Source: Bombyx mori (Eukaryota; Arthropoda; Insecta; Lepidoptera; Bombycidae). Taken from it: a DNA stretch of 64,000 nucleotides. Below the pieces are notes generated by a model that did not search any database, was not told where the DNA came from, and was given only the letters and a program-made list of their open reading frames with translations. The DNA lies in contig NC_085120.1 of the NCBI RefSeq assembly GCF_030269925.1, forward strand, positions 13,109,501 through 13,173,500, written 5' to 3'. A program made the position numbers and the translations under genes. Of this stretch, positions 23,916-35,071 are shown piece after piece (position 1 is the first letter of the stretch; every line of letters begins with the position of its first letter).

Positions 23916-25145
23916 TAGTAACCGGCAAACATCGTGAGCAAATGACCTTGACTGCGCAGAACCGAATTTTAGATCACTTTGGTGGTGAGGGTGAGGCGCG
24001 ACGGCAGGGGAAATCCTATCGAGCGCGTTATTGGTAGATCAGTCGAACCTTGCGTCCCGCACCGCGCCCTCGTTCCGCTTGCTCCCAAAAGTACGCTTGC
24101 GTACAGTGAAAAGTCTATCGTTATTAATCGTTAAGTTATATTTTGTTATAATTGCTTGTTGACTTTGTTGCCATTGCTATTTGTTGAGTGTTTGTTGATT
24201 TTTTATAAAAAATACACTATGCCGCGACAAACTGGTGTAGTATTCAAAAGAAAGGGTAGAAAAATTGTGTACGACGTATCTTGCTTCATTATAAAACAGG
24301 GGAAGAATGATATTATGGAAAAAGTAAAACAGACTTCGGAAGCAACAAAAACATCAGTGAGTACTGTTAGGTGCATTATTAACGAAGCTAAAGGCTCTGG
24401 CTTGCTCATCGTGCTCGGGACTCCGGGTAAGAAAAGATCAGGGAAGAAGAAAGTTACCGGAATGGATAGTTTCGTTCAATCTGTAATAAAAAGATGTAAT
24501 CATAATAACTACATAACAAGCAGCGAAACTCCGTACCGTAGAAAGGCTTCGAAAATTTTAAAGAAGATATACATTTTAATGGCTCGGAATGAAGTTTAGG
24601 ACGAATTATGAAAGAGCTAGGCTTCAGATGGAAAAAAAAAACAGAAAATAATCGGAAGCTGTTAATTGAAAAAAGTAACATTCGATTACTACGAATCGAA
24701 TATCTTCAAAAAATAATTAATTATAGACAAAAAAGAAAATCGAACCGACCGAGTCGTAAACTACACCGATGAGCCCTATGTAGACTTATCACGATGATGA
24801 CGACTCGGGTGATGAAAACAGTGATGATGATAATGGTTAAGATTATGATAACGAAAAAAAAGTTACAAATACCAGCTTCGCTTCAACTGAACGAAGACCT
24901 GGCAACAGCTCTAGTTTTGACTTAATAGAAGGAATATCTATTTTACCCCAAGATTAAATTATTACAATTATTAACCTATATTTTTTGTTGATGTTCTAAT
25001 AAATATATAAATAAATACATATGTTGATTTTAATAATTTAATTGCATTACGACGCAGAGTAAATAATGTTTTTGCACGTGAGTGTACCATGCGCAAACTT
25101 ACCCCCACTACGTCAACAAATGCTCAAGAAGTTTGCCGGCTATTA
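23916..25145 (+). mobile_element. IS630/Tc1-mariner superfamily transposon, internally deleted
   Basis: The insertion into Bm1 defines both ends exactly. The left end TAGTAACCGGCAAACATCGT and the reverse complement of the right end TAATAGCCGGCAAACTTCTT are terminal inverted repeats of roughly 30 bases. TA at 23914-23915 and 25146-25147 is the target duplication. Inside are a GC-rich leader (23.98-24.12 kb) and a broken transposase gene (24219-24957). At 1230 bp it probably lacks much of the catalytic domain and would need a transposase supplied in trans. Confidence 0.85.
24219..24957 (+). pseudogene. IS630/Tc1-like transposase, broken
   Basis: The start MPRQTGVVFKRKGRK opens a helix-turn-helix DNA-binding region (SEATKTSVSTVRCIINEAK near residues 60-80). 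A GTPGKKRSGKKK linker follows, and the frame stops at 24597-24599. It continues in another frame with ELGFRWKKKTENNRKLLIEK and LRIEYLQKII, then after a further shift VNYTDEPYVD, whose D corresponds to the first catalytic aspartate. The rest of the catalytic core is missing. The sequence jumps to an acidic tail (SGDENSDDDNG) and a GISILPQD terminus at 24957. I therefore see at least two frame changes and one internal deletion. The order of blocks matches lepidopteran transposases I remember, but the exact family needs a search. Confidence 0.75.
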
Positions 25146-25212
25146 TACCTATCCGTGCGGACTCACAAGAGGTCCTACCACCAGTAAAGATAAATTCTGT
25201 TATACTGTTAAA

Positions 25213-25342
25213 AGTGAGACCTTAGAACTCATGTCTCAAGGTGGGTGGCGGCATTTACGTTGTAGATGTCTACGGGCCCCGGTAACCACTTAACACCAGA
25301 TGGGCCGTGAGCTCATCCACCCAACTAAGCAACAAAAAAAAA
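25213..25342 (+). repeat. Bm1 SINE, 3' half, head-to-head with the split copy
   Basis: GAGACCTTAGAACTCATGTC through the CATCCACCCAACTAAGC end and A-run. It lies about 30 bases from the reverse-orientation copy, forming an inverted pair. Confidence 0.8.
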
Positions 25343-27104
25343 ACCGGATGAGGTAAATGAAAAATAAAATTATGTAATCGTTATTTCTGATCTAAATTTA
25401 TAATTGTTTTGTTTTAGTAATCCGCATCCGATAAAAATTACAAATTCAAATATTGATAAATTAAAATATACTTAATATCGTTGCATAAACAAGTTAGAAA
25501 TGTCTAGAAATACAAGTTATCACCTCAACACGCAGTGCTAGAGGATCGGCTTTCTCCTGTAGTCGTCTTACTTTGATTTACCAAATGAAATTAATACAAA
25601 AAGTTCATTGACGCAGCCAGGCCGCGGCCCGGGAATAAGGGTCCTGGAGTGCAAGTTCGTTTTGCGGCAGAAATTGCCGCGCCATATACTCCCCACCTCG
25701 TACAGGCCACAATTCTACCTCCGGAAATAAACTTCTATATTTTTGTGTTGAAATTCCATTAAAATAAACTAATCGAACGGAAGAAGACAACGTTAATTAT
25801 AATCTTATGTAAATTCATAGCCATATCCTCGCTATTACGTAAAATTTGTTTTAAAAATATATAAAATAATGGAATTACGTAAAATAAAGATTTTGTACGA
25901 ACATTCCATTAAGTAAAAACTAGAGACTAATAGGAAGCGAACGCTTCGACCTACATTTTATATGTTAATTGATTAGCGAACGATAACTAAGAAACATGAA
26001 TTCGGATGCATTGTTAGATACGTCACGTTAAAATAATGTTGTGATTCAATACCGCCGTAGTACCTACCAGTGCTGTATTTTTTTTTTTAAATTGCACACT
26101 ATTAATACTTTTAGATTTGTTACGTTGTTACGTGCGGTAACAAACCGCATTTTGGTATAATTTTAATTATTTGATTTAGAAAGGATTTTTCAAATAATAT
26201 CCTTTGGTAATTTATTTGATAACATGTTTAATCAGTTTTGTAAAATGTGGTACTATTTTGATATTTCTCTTAGGATATTTCAGTTAACTAGTAAATAACA
26301 TGGCATTATATAGCATAGCACAATACATATTATTATTATGTATATGCACTGTTTCTCGAATCAGATTATATTTTTTGTTTTAAATGTAATTTTAATTTCG
26401 GTAAATTTTTGTTATATTCAGAATTTACAAAAATACAGAGGAACATACAACTACGAACTTAAAATATGGAAGAATTAAAATTACGTAACCGGGCCGACTA
26501 TCGCTTAACGATGATTCATAGATGGGCTTAATATCAACAGGGAATGCGCGGTATATCTCCTTGACCGTGACGGCGAGTCAACAGTCGACAGTCGACAGAC
26601 GGTCGAGAGTGAAAACGCTCAGCGCCCCATCACTGACTGCCGCTACACTAATAAAAATATTATTATAATCGTAGCATTTCATTAACATAGACAATGTTAT
26701 GTTATCATTATGAAACTCATTTTTGTTTATGCATAAAATGCAAAAACGCGGATTAACGACTCTTTTTTATAAAGCAAAATGTTTTTTCGTCCAATACTAA
26801 AATTCGTTCAAATGTAAATGAGAGAAACTTTCAATCTGATATTGTGGGTAGTTTTCAAAATATGTATAATTCTATGACTTCATCTCCATTGAAAATCCGA
26901 TGTGTGACAGAGATAGCGAGTGTTCACTATATCCCACACTTGCTTATAAACATCTTTAAAACCTTTTTTTCCATTTTTGAAAAAGGTTTCTACTGACATT
27001 GGTACTGTATAAATCTATATTAATAACAGTTTCAATTAATTTACAAGCTCTGTATATGTACTTGCAATAATTGTCTTTGCTCATTATTACTACAGATTGT
27101 TTTT
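25343..27104. other. no gene recognised
   Basis: AT-rich sequence. A GC-richer patch at 25.61-25.72 kb gives a 61-codon minus-strand frame with no recognised family. Another at 26.53-26.63 kb contains a short CAGTCGA repeat. Confidence 0.35.
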
Positions 27105-27250
27105 TACCTCAAAGTCCACCTGGTTTTATGGGCTATCAGAGAATGATGTCTTATTGTTTATATCACGGCTACCCCACTCTTCAAACCCGAACCCATGACT
27201 GCGTCGCGGTAGTATTTACACATCCAGCCTATCGATACGCGAGGTATTTT
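27105..27250 (-). repeat. Bm1 SINE, degenerate
   Basis: GTCCACCTGGTTTTATGGGC, CACGGCTACCCCACTCTTCA and GACTGCGTCGCGGTAG correspond to reverse Bm1. Confidence 0.6.
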
Positions 27251-27346
27251 ATTTCAAGAGAATTCGATAAACAGATCAGCTCCGTCTCCGGCAACACCTG
27301 GCCATAGACTAGGTAATGCTGTCAAGTCAAGTCGACTTAAATATTT

Positions 27347-27592
27347 TACTGGTGGTAGGACCTCTTGTGAGTCCGCACGGGTAGGTACCACCGCCCCGCT
27401 TATTTCTGCCGTGAAGCAGTAATGCGTTTCGGTTTGAAGGGTGGGGCAGCCGTTGTAACTATACTGAGACCTTAGAACTTATATCTCAAGGTGTGTGGCG
27501 CATTTACGTAGTAGATGTCTATGGGCTCCAGTGACCACTTAACACCAGGTGGGCTATGAGCTCGTCCACACGTCTAAGCAATAAAAAAAAAT
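27347..27592 (+). repeat. Bm1 SINE, 5'-truncated
   Basis: A well-preserved body from ACTGGTGGTAGGACCTCTTG to the A-rich tail; the tRNA head is missing. Confidence 0.92.
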
Positions 27593-28620
27593 TTAAAAAA
27601 AAATTGAAATCTCAATCGGAAAGTATCTCCTTAAAACAAATTATCATTTATAGAAAATAGATGCGAAATTTTCCGGTAAAAAGTATATTTTTAATTCGAT
27701 CGTACTGGCAACATTTACTTGTTCAAATTGAAAACTACCAGCCATGAATGAATTAATAGTTACAGCGTGAAATTAGCGCTAATCACCTTATGGTAGTAAT
27801 TATATTGAACTGAAGTGCATATCATTGCTTTGAATAGGTAAGTAGGTAGGTATACTTCGCAAAACGAAGTAAGCTGTAACAATATCGAATAGTTTATGTA
27901 ACAATACACCCTCAACGACTACGTAACTACAATTAATTGGCCCACATTTTGTGTTCCAAAGATTTGTTTCGCTAATTGAAGCAACAATGTGTGGTGCCTA
28001 TCTTTTCTACTCTTCATTATTAGAGTAAAGGCAGACGACGCCACTAATTAAAAGATTATGTGTTTTTTTTCAAACTGGAAACCGTCAAGCATTACTTGAT
28101 ACTCAAACCTACATATATGCACTTAATTGTCACCAAATTAAGACTTGAGCCTGTAGTCTCGATACATTGTCTATTGCTTTATTCTTATCTGATTCTTGAC
28201 TTTTGGATCACAACAGAATAAATTCAATCGTCTACCGTGAAGGGATTCCTTTGAAAGTTGCTTTAAAACATTTCACTTCAAAATTGATATTTGAGGGAAA
28301 AAACCTATAATTTGTTGTGATTATTAGAAAACTCGGTGATCAGAGAGCATGAAATATTACGACTATCGAGATGAAAGCCGCGATGGAGCTCATTACCGAG
28401 CCGGATGGACACCGCGATCCGTTCGCTCGTTTAACACCTAGAATCATTATCAGTTTTAGTGTAAAACATCTGTAACAGTCAGCTCTTTTAACATCGTTTA
28501 TCCTACACTCTATTGGGCTATTCTTCAGAGAACGTATGTGATCTTGGTCGTCTGCCACTAAGTTTGTTCTAACTGACCTTGTTGTTCCCCAATTCTTGTT
28601 ACCAGATCATTGCTTTCGTC
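27593..28620. other. no gene recognised
   Basis: AT-rich sequence with no supported features; a 72-codon minus-strand frame at 28.34-28.56 kb is unsupported. Confidence 0.35.
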
Positions 28621-28628
28621 CTTTCTTA

Positions 28629-28631
<3 letters not shown>

Positions 28632-28660
<29 letters not shown>
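28632..28660. repeat. (CT)n / (GA)n microsatellite
   Basis: An uninterrupted CT run of about 14 units. On the minus strand it lies just after the end of the RTE-like open frame, in the place where RTE elements often carry a simple-repeat tail. Confidence 0.9.
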
Positions 28661-28664
<4 letters not shown>

Positions 28665-28671
28665 CGGTCCC

Positions 28672-28960
28672 TCACTGCTGAGGATCGTCACTGCGTCCGA
28701 TTCCGTCAACCAGCTGTCTCCATCGATCCCGTTTTGTAGCTTGATGGAGTGCGTCGCTGACAAGTACCCTCAGTTCCTCCGCTATTTGGTCCGACCATCG
28801 TTTGGGACCTCTACCCCTAGGCCTTTTTTTCTCCATTTTACCGGTCACCACAAGGCGTTCCAAATTGCTGGTATCCCTGCGTGCAACATGACCAAAATAC
28901 CGCAATATTCTTTGTAGGCAGGTTGTGGATAGACGTTGTATCCCTAACTTTACTTTTTAC
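28672..28960 (-). pseudogene. RTE-clade retrotransposon, ORF C-terminal fragment
   Basis: The minus-strand frame reads LGIQRLSTTCLQRILRYFGH, then VARRDTSNLERLVVTGKMEK, then RGPKRWSDQIAEEL, ending in a stop at 28672. The RILRYFGHVARRD...RGRxxxRWSDQI pattern is the familiar C-terminus of RTE-like reverse transcriptases in arthropods. The copy is truncated upstream near 28960, as expected for a dead LINE insertion. Confidence 0.75.
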
Positions 28961-29870
28961 TGCCTGAAGTTTAAGATAAATAATTGAAACTTCTACCGTT
29001 TGACTTCGGTTCATATTCGTTGACGTTGACCGTGGTTTACTGATTCTTTCTGACATAATCCATATGACTATTGCTATTAGGATTTCGAGTCATAGGTATG
29101 TCTTACGATGTAAACAGCCTACTCATCGGGACACCGGCGGGAAGGCAACCGTGGCTAAGCGTTCCCCTCCTCATACAGTTCTAAACGAACGCTTTATAAT
29201 AAAATGAAAACTAAAACTATCGCTATACTGTTCTGTACAATATCGTAATTGTCATAACCATTACAATTCACGTAAATGTTATCAGATCTCTATTAAGTTC
29301 ATAATCAATTACATTAACTAATGAAATTAAGCATTTGTTTAATAATAATAAAACTAATGTCTTTATCAGAAGATAGATCTCATTAATAATCACCACATTA
29401 TTTAACAGTAAATGAGTGTTTAATATTTAGTTAATGGCATGCGACTGAAGTTTAGTCAATAATAAAGTTTGCACGATTCACAGTCGCTACAGCATTAGAA
29501 AAACTAGTTCTCAATTAAGGTTTTTTTTTAATTCGTACAGTTCACATGTGAAATGTTGTAATAGTCTAAAATTACCCAATACCCGCGCACGGTGTGTTGA
29601 TTGTAATGCTGTATCACATTTTATTGGCTCCCACGATTGATTTACGGTCGATCTATAAAATTGAATGCCGTAAATAAATACGGGTGAATGGCTGTGAAGT
29701 TATGATATTAATTTACTCTTAATCGGTGGTTAATCGTCGTGGGAGCTTCTAAGGTGTACAGACATAAAGATAGGTGAGTTATATACATGTGCAAGTTTTC
29801 AATTTTTTAATCAAGCATGACTTTTCTTAGTTTCTGGATATATTTTTGTTTACTTGATTTACATTTATGT
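28961..29870. other. no gene recognised
   Basis: AT-rich sequence without supported features. Confidence 0.35.
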
Positions 29871-30136
29871 AAAGTCGTCGTGGCCTAAAGGATAAGGCGT
29901 CCGGTGCATTCGTATCTAGCGATGCAACGGTGGTAGGGTCTTGTGTGGTCTGTACCTACCCTGCCTATTTCTGCCGTGAAGCAGTAATGCGTTTCGGTTT
30001 GAAGAGTAGGGCAACCGTTGTAACTATACTGAGATCTTAGAACTTATATCTCAAGGTGGATGGCAGCACTTACGTTGTTGATGTCTATGGGTTCCAGTAA
30101 CCACTTAACACCAGGTGGGCTCGTACACGCATCTCA
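29871..30136 (+). repeat. Bm1 SINE with tRNA head but internal deletion
   Basis: The tRNA-like head GTCGTCGTGGCCTAAAGGAT...CGATGCAACGGTG (A-box-like TGGCCTAAAGG) is joined directly to GTAGGGTCTTG of the body. About 130 bases seen in the full copy (49.4-49.8 kb) are missing. The body then runs to the 3' end. Confidence 0.8.
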
Positions 30137-30140
30137 GAAA

Positions 30141-30429
30141 TCTATATAATAAAAATGAATTGCTGTTCGTTAGTCTCGCTAAAACTCGAGAACGGCTGGA
30201 CCGATTTGGCTAATTTTGGTCTTGAATTATTTGTGGAAGTCCAGGAAAGGTTTAAAAGGTAAATAAATATGAAAATGCTCGGAATTAAACAAAAATAACA
30301 ATTTTGTTTTTCCTTTGATGTGTCCCCCGTCGGACGGATTCCTTTTGTTTGTTTTAAATTTATTTTATACAAAAGTTTCAGTCTTTTATTTATGGATTGA
30401 GGCAATACGAAGTCTGTCGGGTCAGCTAG
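30141..30429 (+). mobile_element. non-autonomous Helitron, family H1
   Basis: A|TCTATATAATAAAAATG at the start and GGGTCAGCTAG|T at the end. It is inserted only a few bases after the Bm1 3' end at 30136. Contains the GATGTGTCCCCCGTCGGACG segment. Confidence 0.78.
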
Positions 30430-32290
30430 TAACAAATAAAAAATATGTAAGCGGCCGTTTTGCTTAAATAATGTGTCATACGTCAGCTTACAAATACCGG
30501 TATGGTATCACAGAGGAAAAGAATACAAAACGAAAAATTAGTTATTTTAAGACGTTTGACTCAAAAAAAAATTTTTATCAATTTGTTGGTTGCATCAGTG
30601 TAGGTAGGATTTGTCGATATGTTACGGCTCAACCGCTTTTTTCAGTGCGAAAGGTCGTATTACCGTTATACGACGAAGCAACTTCGCGACCTGGCGGACC
30701 TTCCATACGATACATGAAACGTTGCGGGTTTGATACTGAATTGGTCTGTAGCCGTTTTTAGTGTTTGGCCGTCTTGAACATAATCCAGCGGGCCCGGCGG
30801 AGGTGGTCCTGTTATCAAAACAACAAAATCTAGAATCCGATTGCAACGATTTACCGGAGAGGTGTGGTTGAATTGATTGAAATTAACCAAAAAAAAACCT
30901 AATATCCGATTTTAGCGCTACCTGTCCGCTCCAACTCCAATTCCAAACTACCCAGGAATCTAATCCATAATCCTATACACATTAAACATTGCTTTAAAAT
31001 CGGTTCAGATATATAGGAGTTCAGTGACAAACACGCAGTATACTTATTTGCTTAGAACATGCTAAAAAAACATTTTAATAAATCTTATCTCATGTACATC
31101 TTATCTCATTTTATGCATTAATGTTACCATTACAATTTAAATCTGCACCACGCCTGCGTTTCAGACCTACTCAGCTTGACCACTAAAAGTTAGCGCATAC
31201 TTTGTTAAAGTAATTTAAATTTACCGCATTTCTCAAGCATCATTAAAACCACAGACGCAGTCACGGGCAATCGAAATTGAAAGAAAATCGATTATTCGTA
31301 AAACAATTAGTGATTACAAGGAGGTCAGACTGAACCGATTCCGAGCGACCTCGTTCTATCAATATTTCGACACCTCGCTTATATTATATCGACACAAACT
31401 GAAATCGATTATAGATCCCTTCGATACTATTTCATTTAACGCGTGTTCTGTTTCTTACTTTTTTCATGACTTCGACGACAGGCGGTCATATTACCCACTT
31501 AATGATAGTTTTACGACTAAACGCAGACCTTCATGTATGCTGTACTGGACTGAACTCGGGTGAATGGCCCCATTTCAACGTTTTCTACTCTCCTATTGCA
31601 ATCACATGATCCAGTTCGACTTATTTTTATTATGACTTCAATGAATTATTTCAGTCACATCTTCAGTATGTGAAGTGTTATGAATCCCCAGGCGATGGGT
31701 TATACGAGCGACAAAAAGACCAGGAAACCACTAACTACCCTGGTTATTTCTGGACTCCCTTCAATAATTGAAAAAGTCAGCTCACAACTAGAGACGGACG
31801 ACGGTATTAAGGTTAGGGTATTAATGTAAGGGTATTACAGTCTATGGACTGCGCATGTTTAGAATCATATGGGTTTATGTTTGTAGGAATTAAACAAAAA
31901 AAATTAAGAGTGGAACAACCTTCCAACATCAGAAATGCAGTACTGGATTATGACAACTAACCGCCTTGCCGGACAATTTTAAACAATAATATTCTTACTA
32001 TAGATAGTGGACTTCGTAGATCTTAATGACGACCACAACGCGGCGACGTGGGCGACTCCTGCACCGCACTAATTGTTTATGGACATTTTGCTCTTGCATC
32101 ATACAAGTGTAGTCTGACACCAAATTACTCAAATGTGGAATGTTCCATTGATAAAACATGTACGGCGTAAATGAGATTCACTAGATGAATTACAGCGAGA
32201 TACATTAAGATACACTTTGAAAAACAACTTCACAACGTAACGGAAAAGAAGATTCTTGGTAATAAACTAAAATTGCCGGATTCAAACATA
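30430..32290. other. no gene recognised
   Basis: A GC-richer patch at 30.6-30.85 kb yields short overlapping frames on both strands without any recognised domain. A CGGTTCAGATATATAGGAGT stretch near 31.0 kb resembles text found in decayed lepidopteran transposons, but no ends could be defined. Confidence 0.35.
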
Positions 32291-32294
32291 CCTA

Positions 32295-32412
32295 ATGGTG
32301 ACAGGGCGTATTGTGAACTCAAGCCCACGTAAGGTATCACTATCCCGCCTTTTTCTACAGCGAAGCAGTTATGCTCTTCGCTTTGAAGAGTGGAGGCTGC
32401 GCCATAAATTTA
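32295..32412 (+). repeat. Bm1 SINE, degenerate
   Basis: TATCCCGCCTTTTTCTACAG, CGAAGCAGTTATGC and TTTGAAGAGTGGAGGCTGCG follow Bm1 order. Confidence 0.55.
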
Positions 32413-33286
32413 TATGCACACTATAAAGACCCGGAAAAACAGGATTTTTGATATTGTAATTGCTTATGCAAAATTGTTGTACTAATTGCTACCGGCATTA
32501 AGATCCACTATAATTAGTGCGAGTATCACGAGCTGTTGGGGTCAAATCATGAATCGTTTTTGTTCTTTCAACAAGCGCACGTCGTCGATTTCAAAACAAA
32601 ATGTCCAGTGGCACGCACGTCCCACATCATGTACCGGGCATATTTAAGAAGCGATAATGATGAAACAAAAAGCCCTTACAAAGACGTTATTGTTCACCAA
32701 CAACACGTAACGGGGCGGTGCCGATTGATGCCGACGAAACAATACCAACGGCTGATCATTATAAAACGCATTGCCTGTATCGACTCGGTGAGTCGCTGTA
32801 AGAGAGAATTGAAAATCATCTTGATGCCTTGATACTGAATGGTGAAATCTAAATTTGGATTCGTTCTTTTTATTTTTTAAAATAATATTTGGAAAAACAA
32901 TCTATTTAATGTGTAACTCAAAAAACTAGTTAAAGCTAAGATTTAGGATTGAACTGGAAAGTATTCCGAAATATTTTCAAACTGTACATGTTAAACATGT
33001 TAAGCTTTTCGTAATTTTAAAAATACAGCAAGTACTACTAAAGTACTAAAGTACCACAGTACTGCAATAAATGTACGGTGTTTTGATTTATTTAATATCG
33101 TTCAAATATTAGCTCGGTCTTAGCACCTCTTCAATAATATTAATTAATAATATAGTCTGTGATGGTCACTATGGATGACTAGTCGTTTAGAGCCCTCCTT
33201 ATTTAAGTGTACTGCTAAATACAATCCTTAAATTAATTTTAAAACAAACTCTCAGTATTCTCCGATATCTCGATACAATCGTTAAC
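32413..33286. other. no gene recognised
   Basis: Contains a 98-codon plus-strand open frame (32536-32832) with no recognised motif, unusual basic composition and no splice support. Treated as unproven. Confidence 0.3.
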
Positions 33287-33287
33287 A

Positions 33288-33408
33288 GTTCGGTAGGCAG
33301 CGGCTTGGCTCTGCTCCTGGCATTGCTGAAGTCCATTGGCGACGGTAACCACTTACCATCAGGAGGGCCGTACGCTCGTCTGCCTACAAAGCCAATAACA
33401 AAAAAAAT
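33288..33408 (+). mobile_element. 3' tail of non-LTR retrotransposon (same family as 3.1 kb)
   Basis: CGGCTTGGCTCTGCTCCTGG, GACGGTAACCACTTACCATC and CTCGTCTGCCTACAAAGCC precede an A-rich tail. Confidence 0.7.
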
Positions 33409-33537
33409 GTTCCTGGAAACGTGAGATAATACGTAAATATTATAAGATTTCTTAGTTTTATATGTTTGTAATAGAGCCTAATGTATGCACAGTCGAGTTC
33501 ATAGCGTACACTGATCATAAGCGGTCACCCGTTCCGA

Positions 33538-33785
33538 ACTGGTGGTAGGACCTCTTGTGAGTCCGCGCGGGTGGGTACCACAAGCCTATTTCTGCCGTGA
33601 AGCAGTAATGCGTTTCGGTTTGAAGGGTGGGGCAGTCGTTGTAACTATACTTGAGACCCTAGAACTTATAACTCAAGGTGGGTTGCGCATTTACGTCGTA
33701 GATGTTTATAGGCTCCAGTAACCACTTAACACCAGGTGGGCTGTGAGCTGGTCCACCCATCTAAACAATAAAAAAAAAAAAAAAA
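33538..33785 (+). repeat. Bm1 SINE, 5'-truncated
   Basis: Body from ACTGGTGGTAGGACCTCTTG to a 16-17 base A-run; a few bases are missing in the GGTACCACCACC block. Confidence 0.9.
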
Positions 33786-34139
33786 TGACGCTCGCCGTTC
33801 GCCTTCGTTCTATCAATGATAGAAGTCGCGATTAATAGAAGACCAATTAGAACTAGAATTATCCTAAAGACGGTGACCCATTACAAGTTGCAACATTAAA
33901 CACTGCGTATTTTTAAATTTTATTATTTCCTTATTATTATATCATAAATTCTGAAGTAATAGACGTCAATTCCGAGCCTGAAAATAGTCACTACGACGTG
34001 TGAGAGTCTCATACTAGAGACGGATGATACAGGATTAATAGCGGGTTATTGAATCCTTAAATATCAACCTCAATGAAGGAGAAGAAAGGCGCATAAAGGG
34101 AATACCTAGTGATAATTATCCAAATCAATCCTCTTCTTT

Positions 34140-34350
34140 TTTCTTTTTTTTCCTATCTTTGCTGATAGCCTTGAGAGGCTATTTCAGCTTCGCCCTAACA
34201 TGTAGGTGAACTCACGGGGTTCAAACCGGAGTGTTGTTAACACTAGCCCTGGCAAGAGCAGTGCTTCGCAGAATCTACCACCGGATCGGAAACGCGACCC
34301 ACTGAAAAGATCCTCCGAGAAATTCAGTGGGCTGTGTCTATGGGTTAAGA
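34140..34350 (-). mobile_element. 5'-truncated LINE 3' end, second jockey-like subfamily
   Basis: In reverse orientation: poly(T), then AGCCTTGAGAGGCTATTTCA, then GAGCAGTGCTTCGCAGAATC, then CACCGGATCGGAAACGCGAC and ACTGAAAAGATCCTCCGAGA. It shares the GATCGG...GCGACCCACTGA...AGATC core with the 54-kb element's 3' UTR, but its terminal part is distinct. The same tail occurs at 46.2 kb and mirrored at 58.2 kb. Confidence 0.65.
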
Positions 34351-34574
34351 TCAACCCTACACAAACACAATAGCGCAGAAATTAAAGTTAAAAAAATAGA
34401 AGTAAACAAAGAAAGTGAAATATATCTCGCGCTTATCTGCGCGCGCACGTCACGGTGTAGAGCTACTGATAGCGCTTATCGGAGACGTTGAGAAAACCGT
34501 TTTCCTTTCCTATAAGTATGCGATAACATGTAACCTTGATCTCCGCTGTACCGCAGCGTGCGCAGAGAACTGAT

Positions 34575-34715
34575 TTTTTTATTGCTCAGATGGAGGGACG
34601 AGCCCACGGCCCACGTGGTGTTAAATGGGCACCACCTTATGCCACGGCCCGGTTTGTTACATGAATCCCCAAATTTCAGTTTTACAGTACAGCGGTTGCC
34701 CCACCCAACGGTTTT
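34575..34715 (-). repeat. Bm1 SINE, degenerate with deletion
   Basis: ATTGCTCAGATGGAGGGACG, GAGCCCACGGCCCACGTGGT and CAGCGGTTGCCCCACCC follow reverse Bm1, with the middle missing. Confidence 0.7.
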
Positions 34716-34723
34716 GAAGTCTG

Positions 34724-34876
34724 CGTGGCTTAAAGGATAGAACGTCCGGTTCATACGTATCTAGCGATGCACCGGTGTTCGATTCCCGCTGAAATACGTA
34801 CTTAACAAATGTTCACGATTGACTTCCACGATGAAGGAATAAATAACATCGTGTAATAAAAATCTAACACGCAAGA
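34724..34876 (+). repeat. Bm1 SINE 5' head, separated from its body
   Basis: The tRNA-like head (GTGGCTTAAAGGATAGAACG, then GCACCGGTGTTCGATTCCC as B box) plus the following unit (AATACGTACTTAACAAATGT, ATTGACTTCCACGATGAAGG). It ends where a normal copy would continue into ACTGGTGGTAGG. It abuts a reverse-oriented body, so this is a rearranged pair. Confidence 0.75.
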
Positions 34877-34904
34877 TGTGCTCCGCACTAAACATTTCAC
34901 TCTC

Positions 34905-35071
34905 CCCCTTTGCCTTTTCATGAGTTCTGTCTCATGCGAGGCTCGGACGTGCGTTGTTGAGCGACAGAAGGTTTTAGTCGGTTCGACTCCGACATACTGG
35001 GGATACCCCGCCCGCCATCCCCAGTGGAGGGTTGGCCCCGGGGATTTCCTCCTGACAAAAAAAAAAGCTGC
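34905..35071 (+). mobile_element. non-LTR retrotransposon 3' end, R1-clade-like
   Basis: A GC-rich stretch with TCGGTTCGACTCCGACATAC, then TGGGGATACCCCGCC, then CCATCCCCAGTGGAGGGTTG, then CCCGGGGATTTCCTCCTG and a run of ten A. The self-complementary TGGGGATACCCC and GGGTTGGCCCCGG parts and the poly(A) fit a structured LINE 3' end. The R1-clade label is from memory of similar lepidopteran tails and is uncertain. Confidence 0.4.

Larger units (their letters stand above)
23711..25186 (-). repeat. Bm1 SINE split by a DNA transposon
   Basis: The reverse Bm1 body runs from 23711 to GGCGGTGGTA at 23915, is interrupted, and resumes at 25146 with TACCTATCCGTGCGGACTCA, finishing near 25186. Joining the two halves across the TA restores normal Bm1 order, so the intervening 1230 bases inserted after the SINE. 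Confidence 0.9.

Noticed and set aside
32536..32832. 98-codon plus-strand gene
   Set aside because: No recognised motif, homologue or splice context; a chance frame of this length is possible in a 64-kb window.
34724..34800. tRNA gene
   Set aside because: The A- and B-box-like sequences belong to Bm1 heads here and at 29.87 and 49.8 kb; no complete cloverleaf with acceptor pairing was seen.
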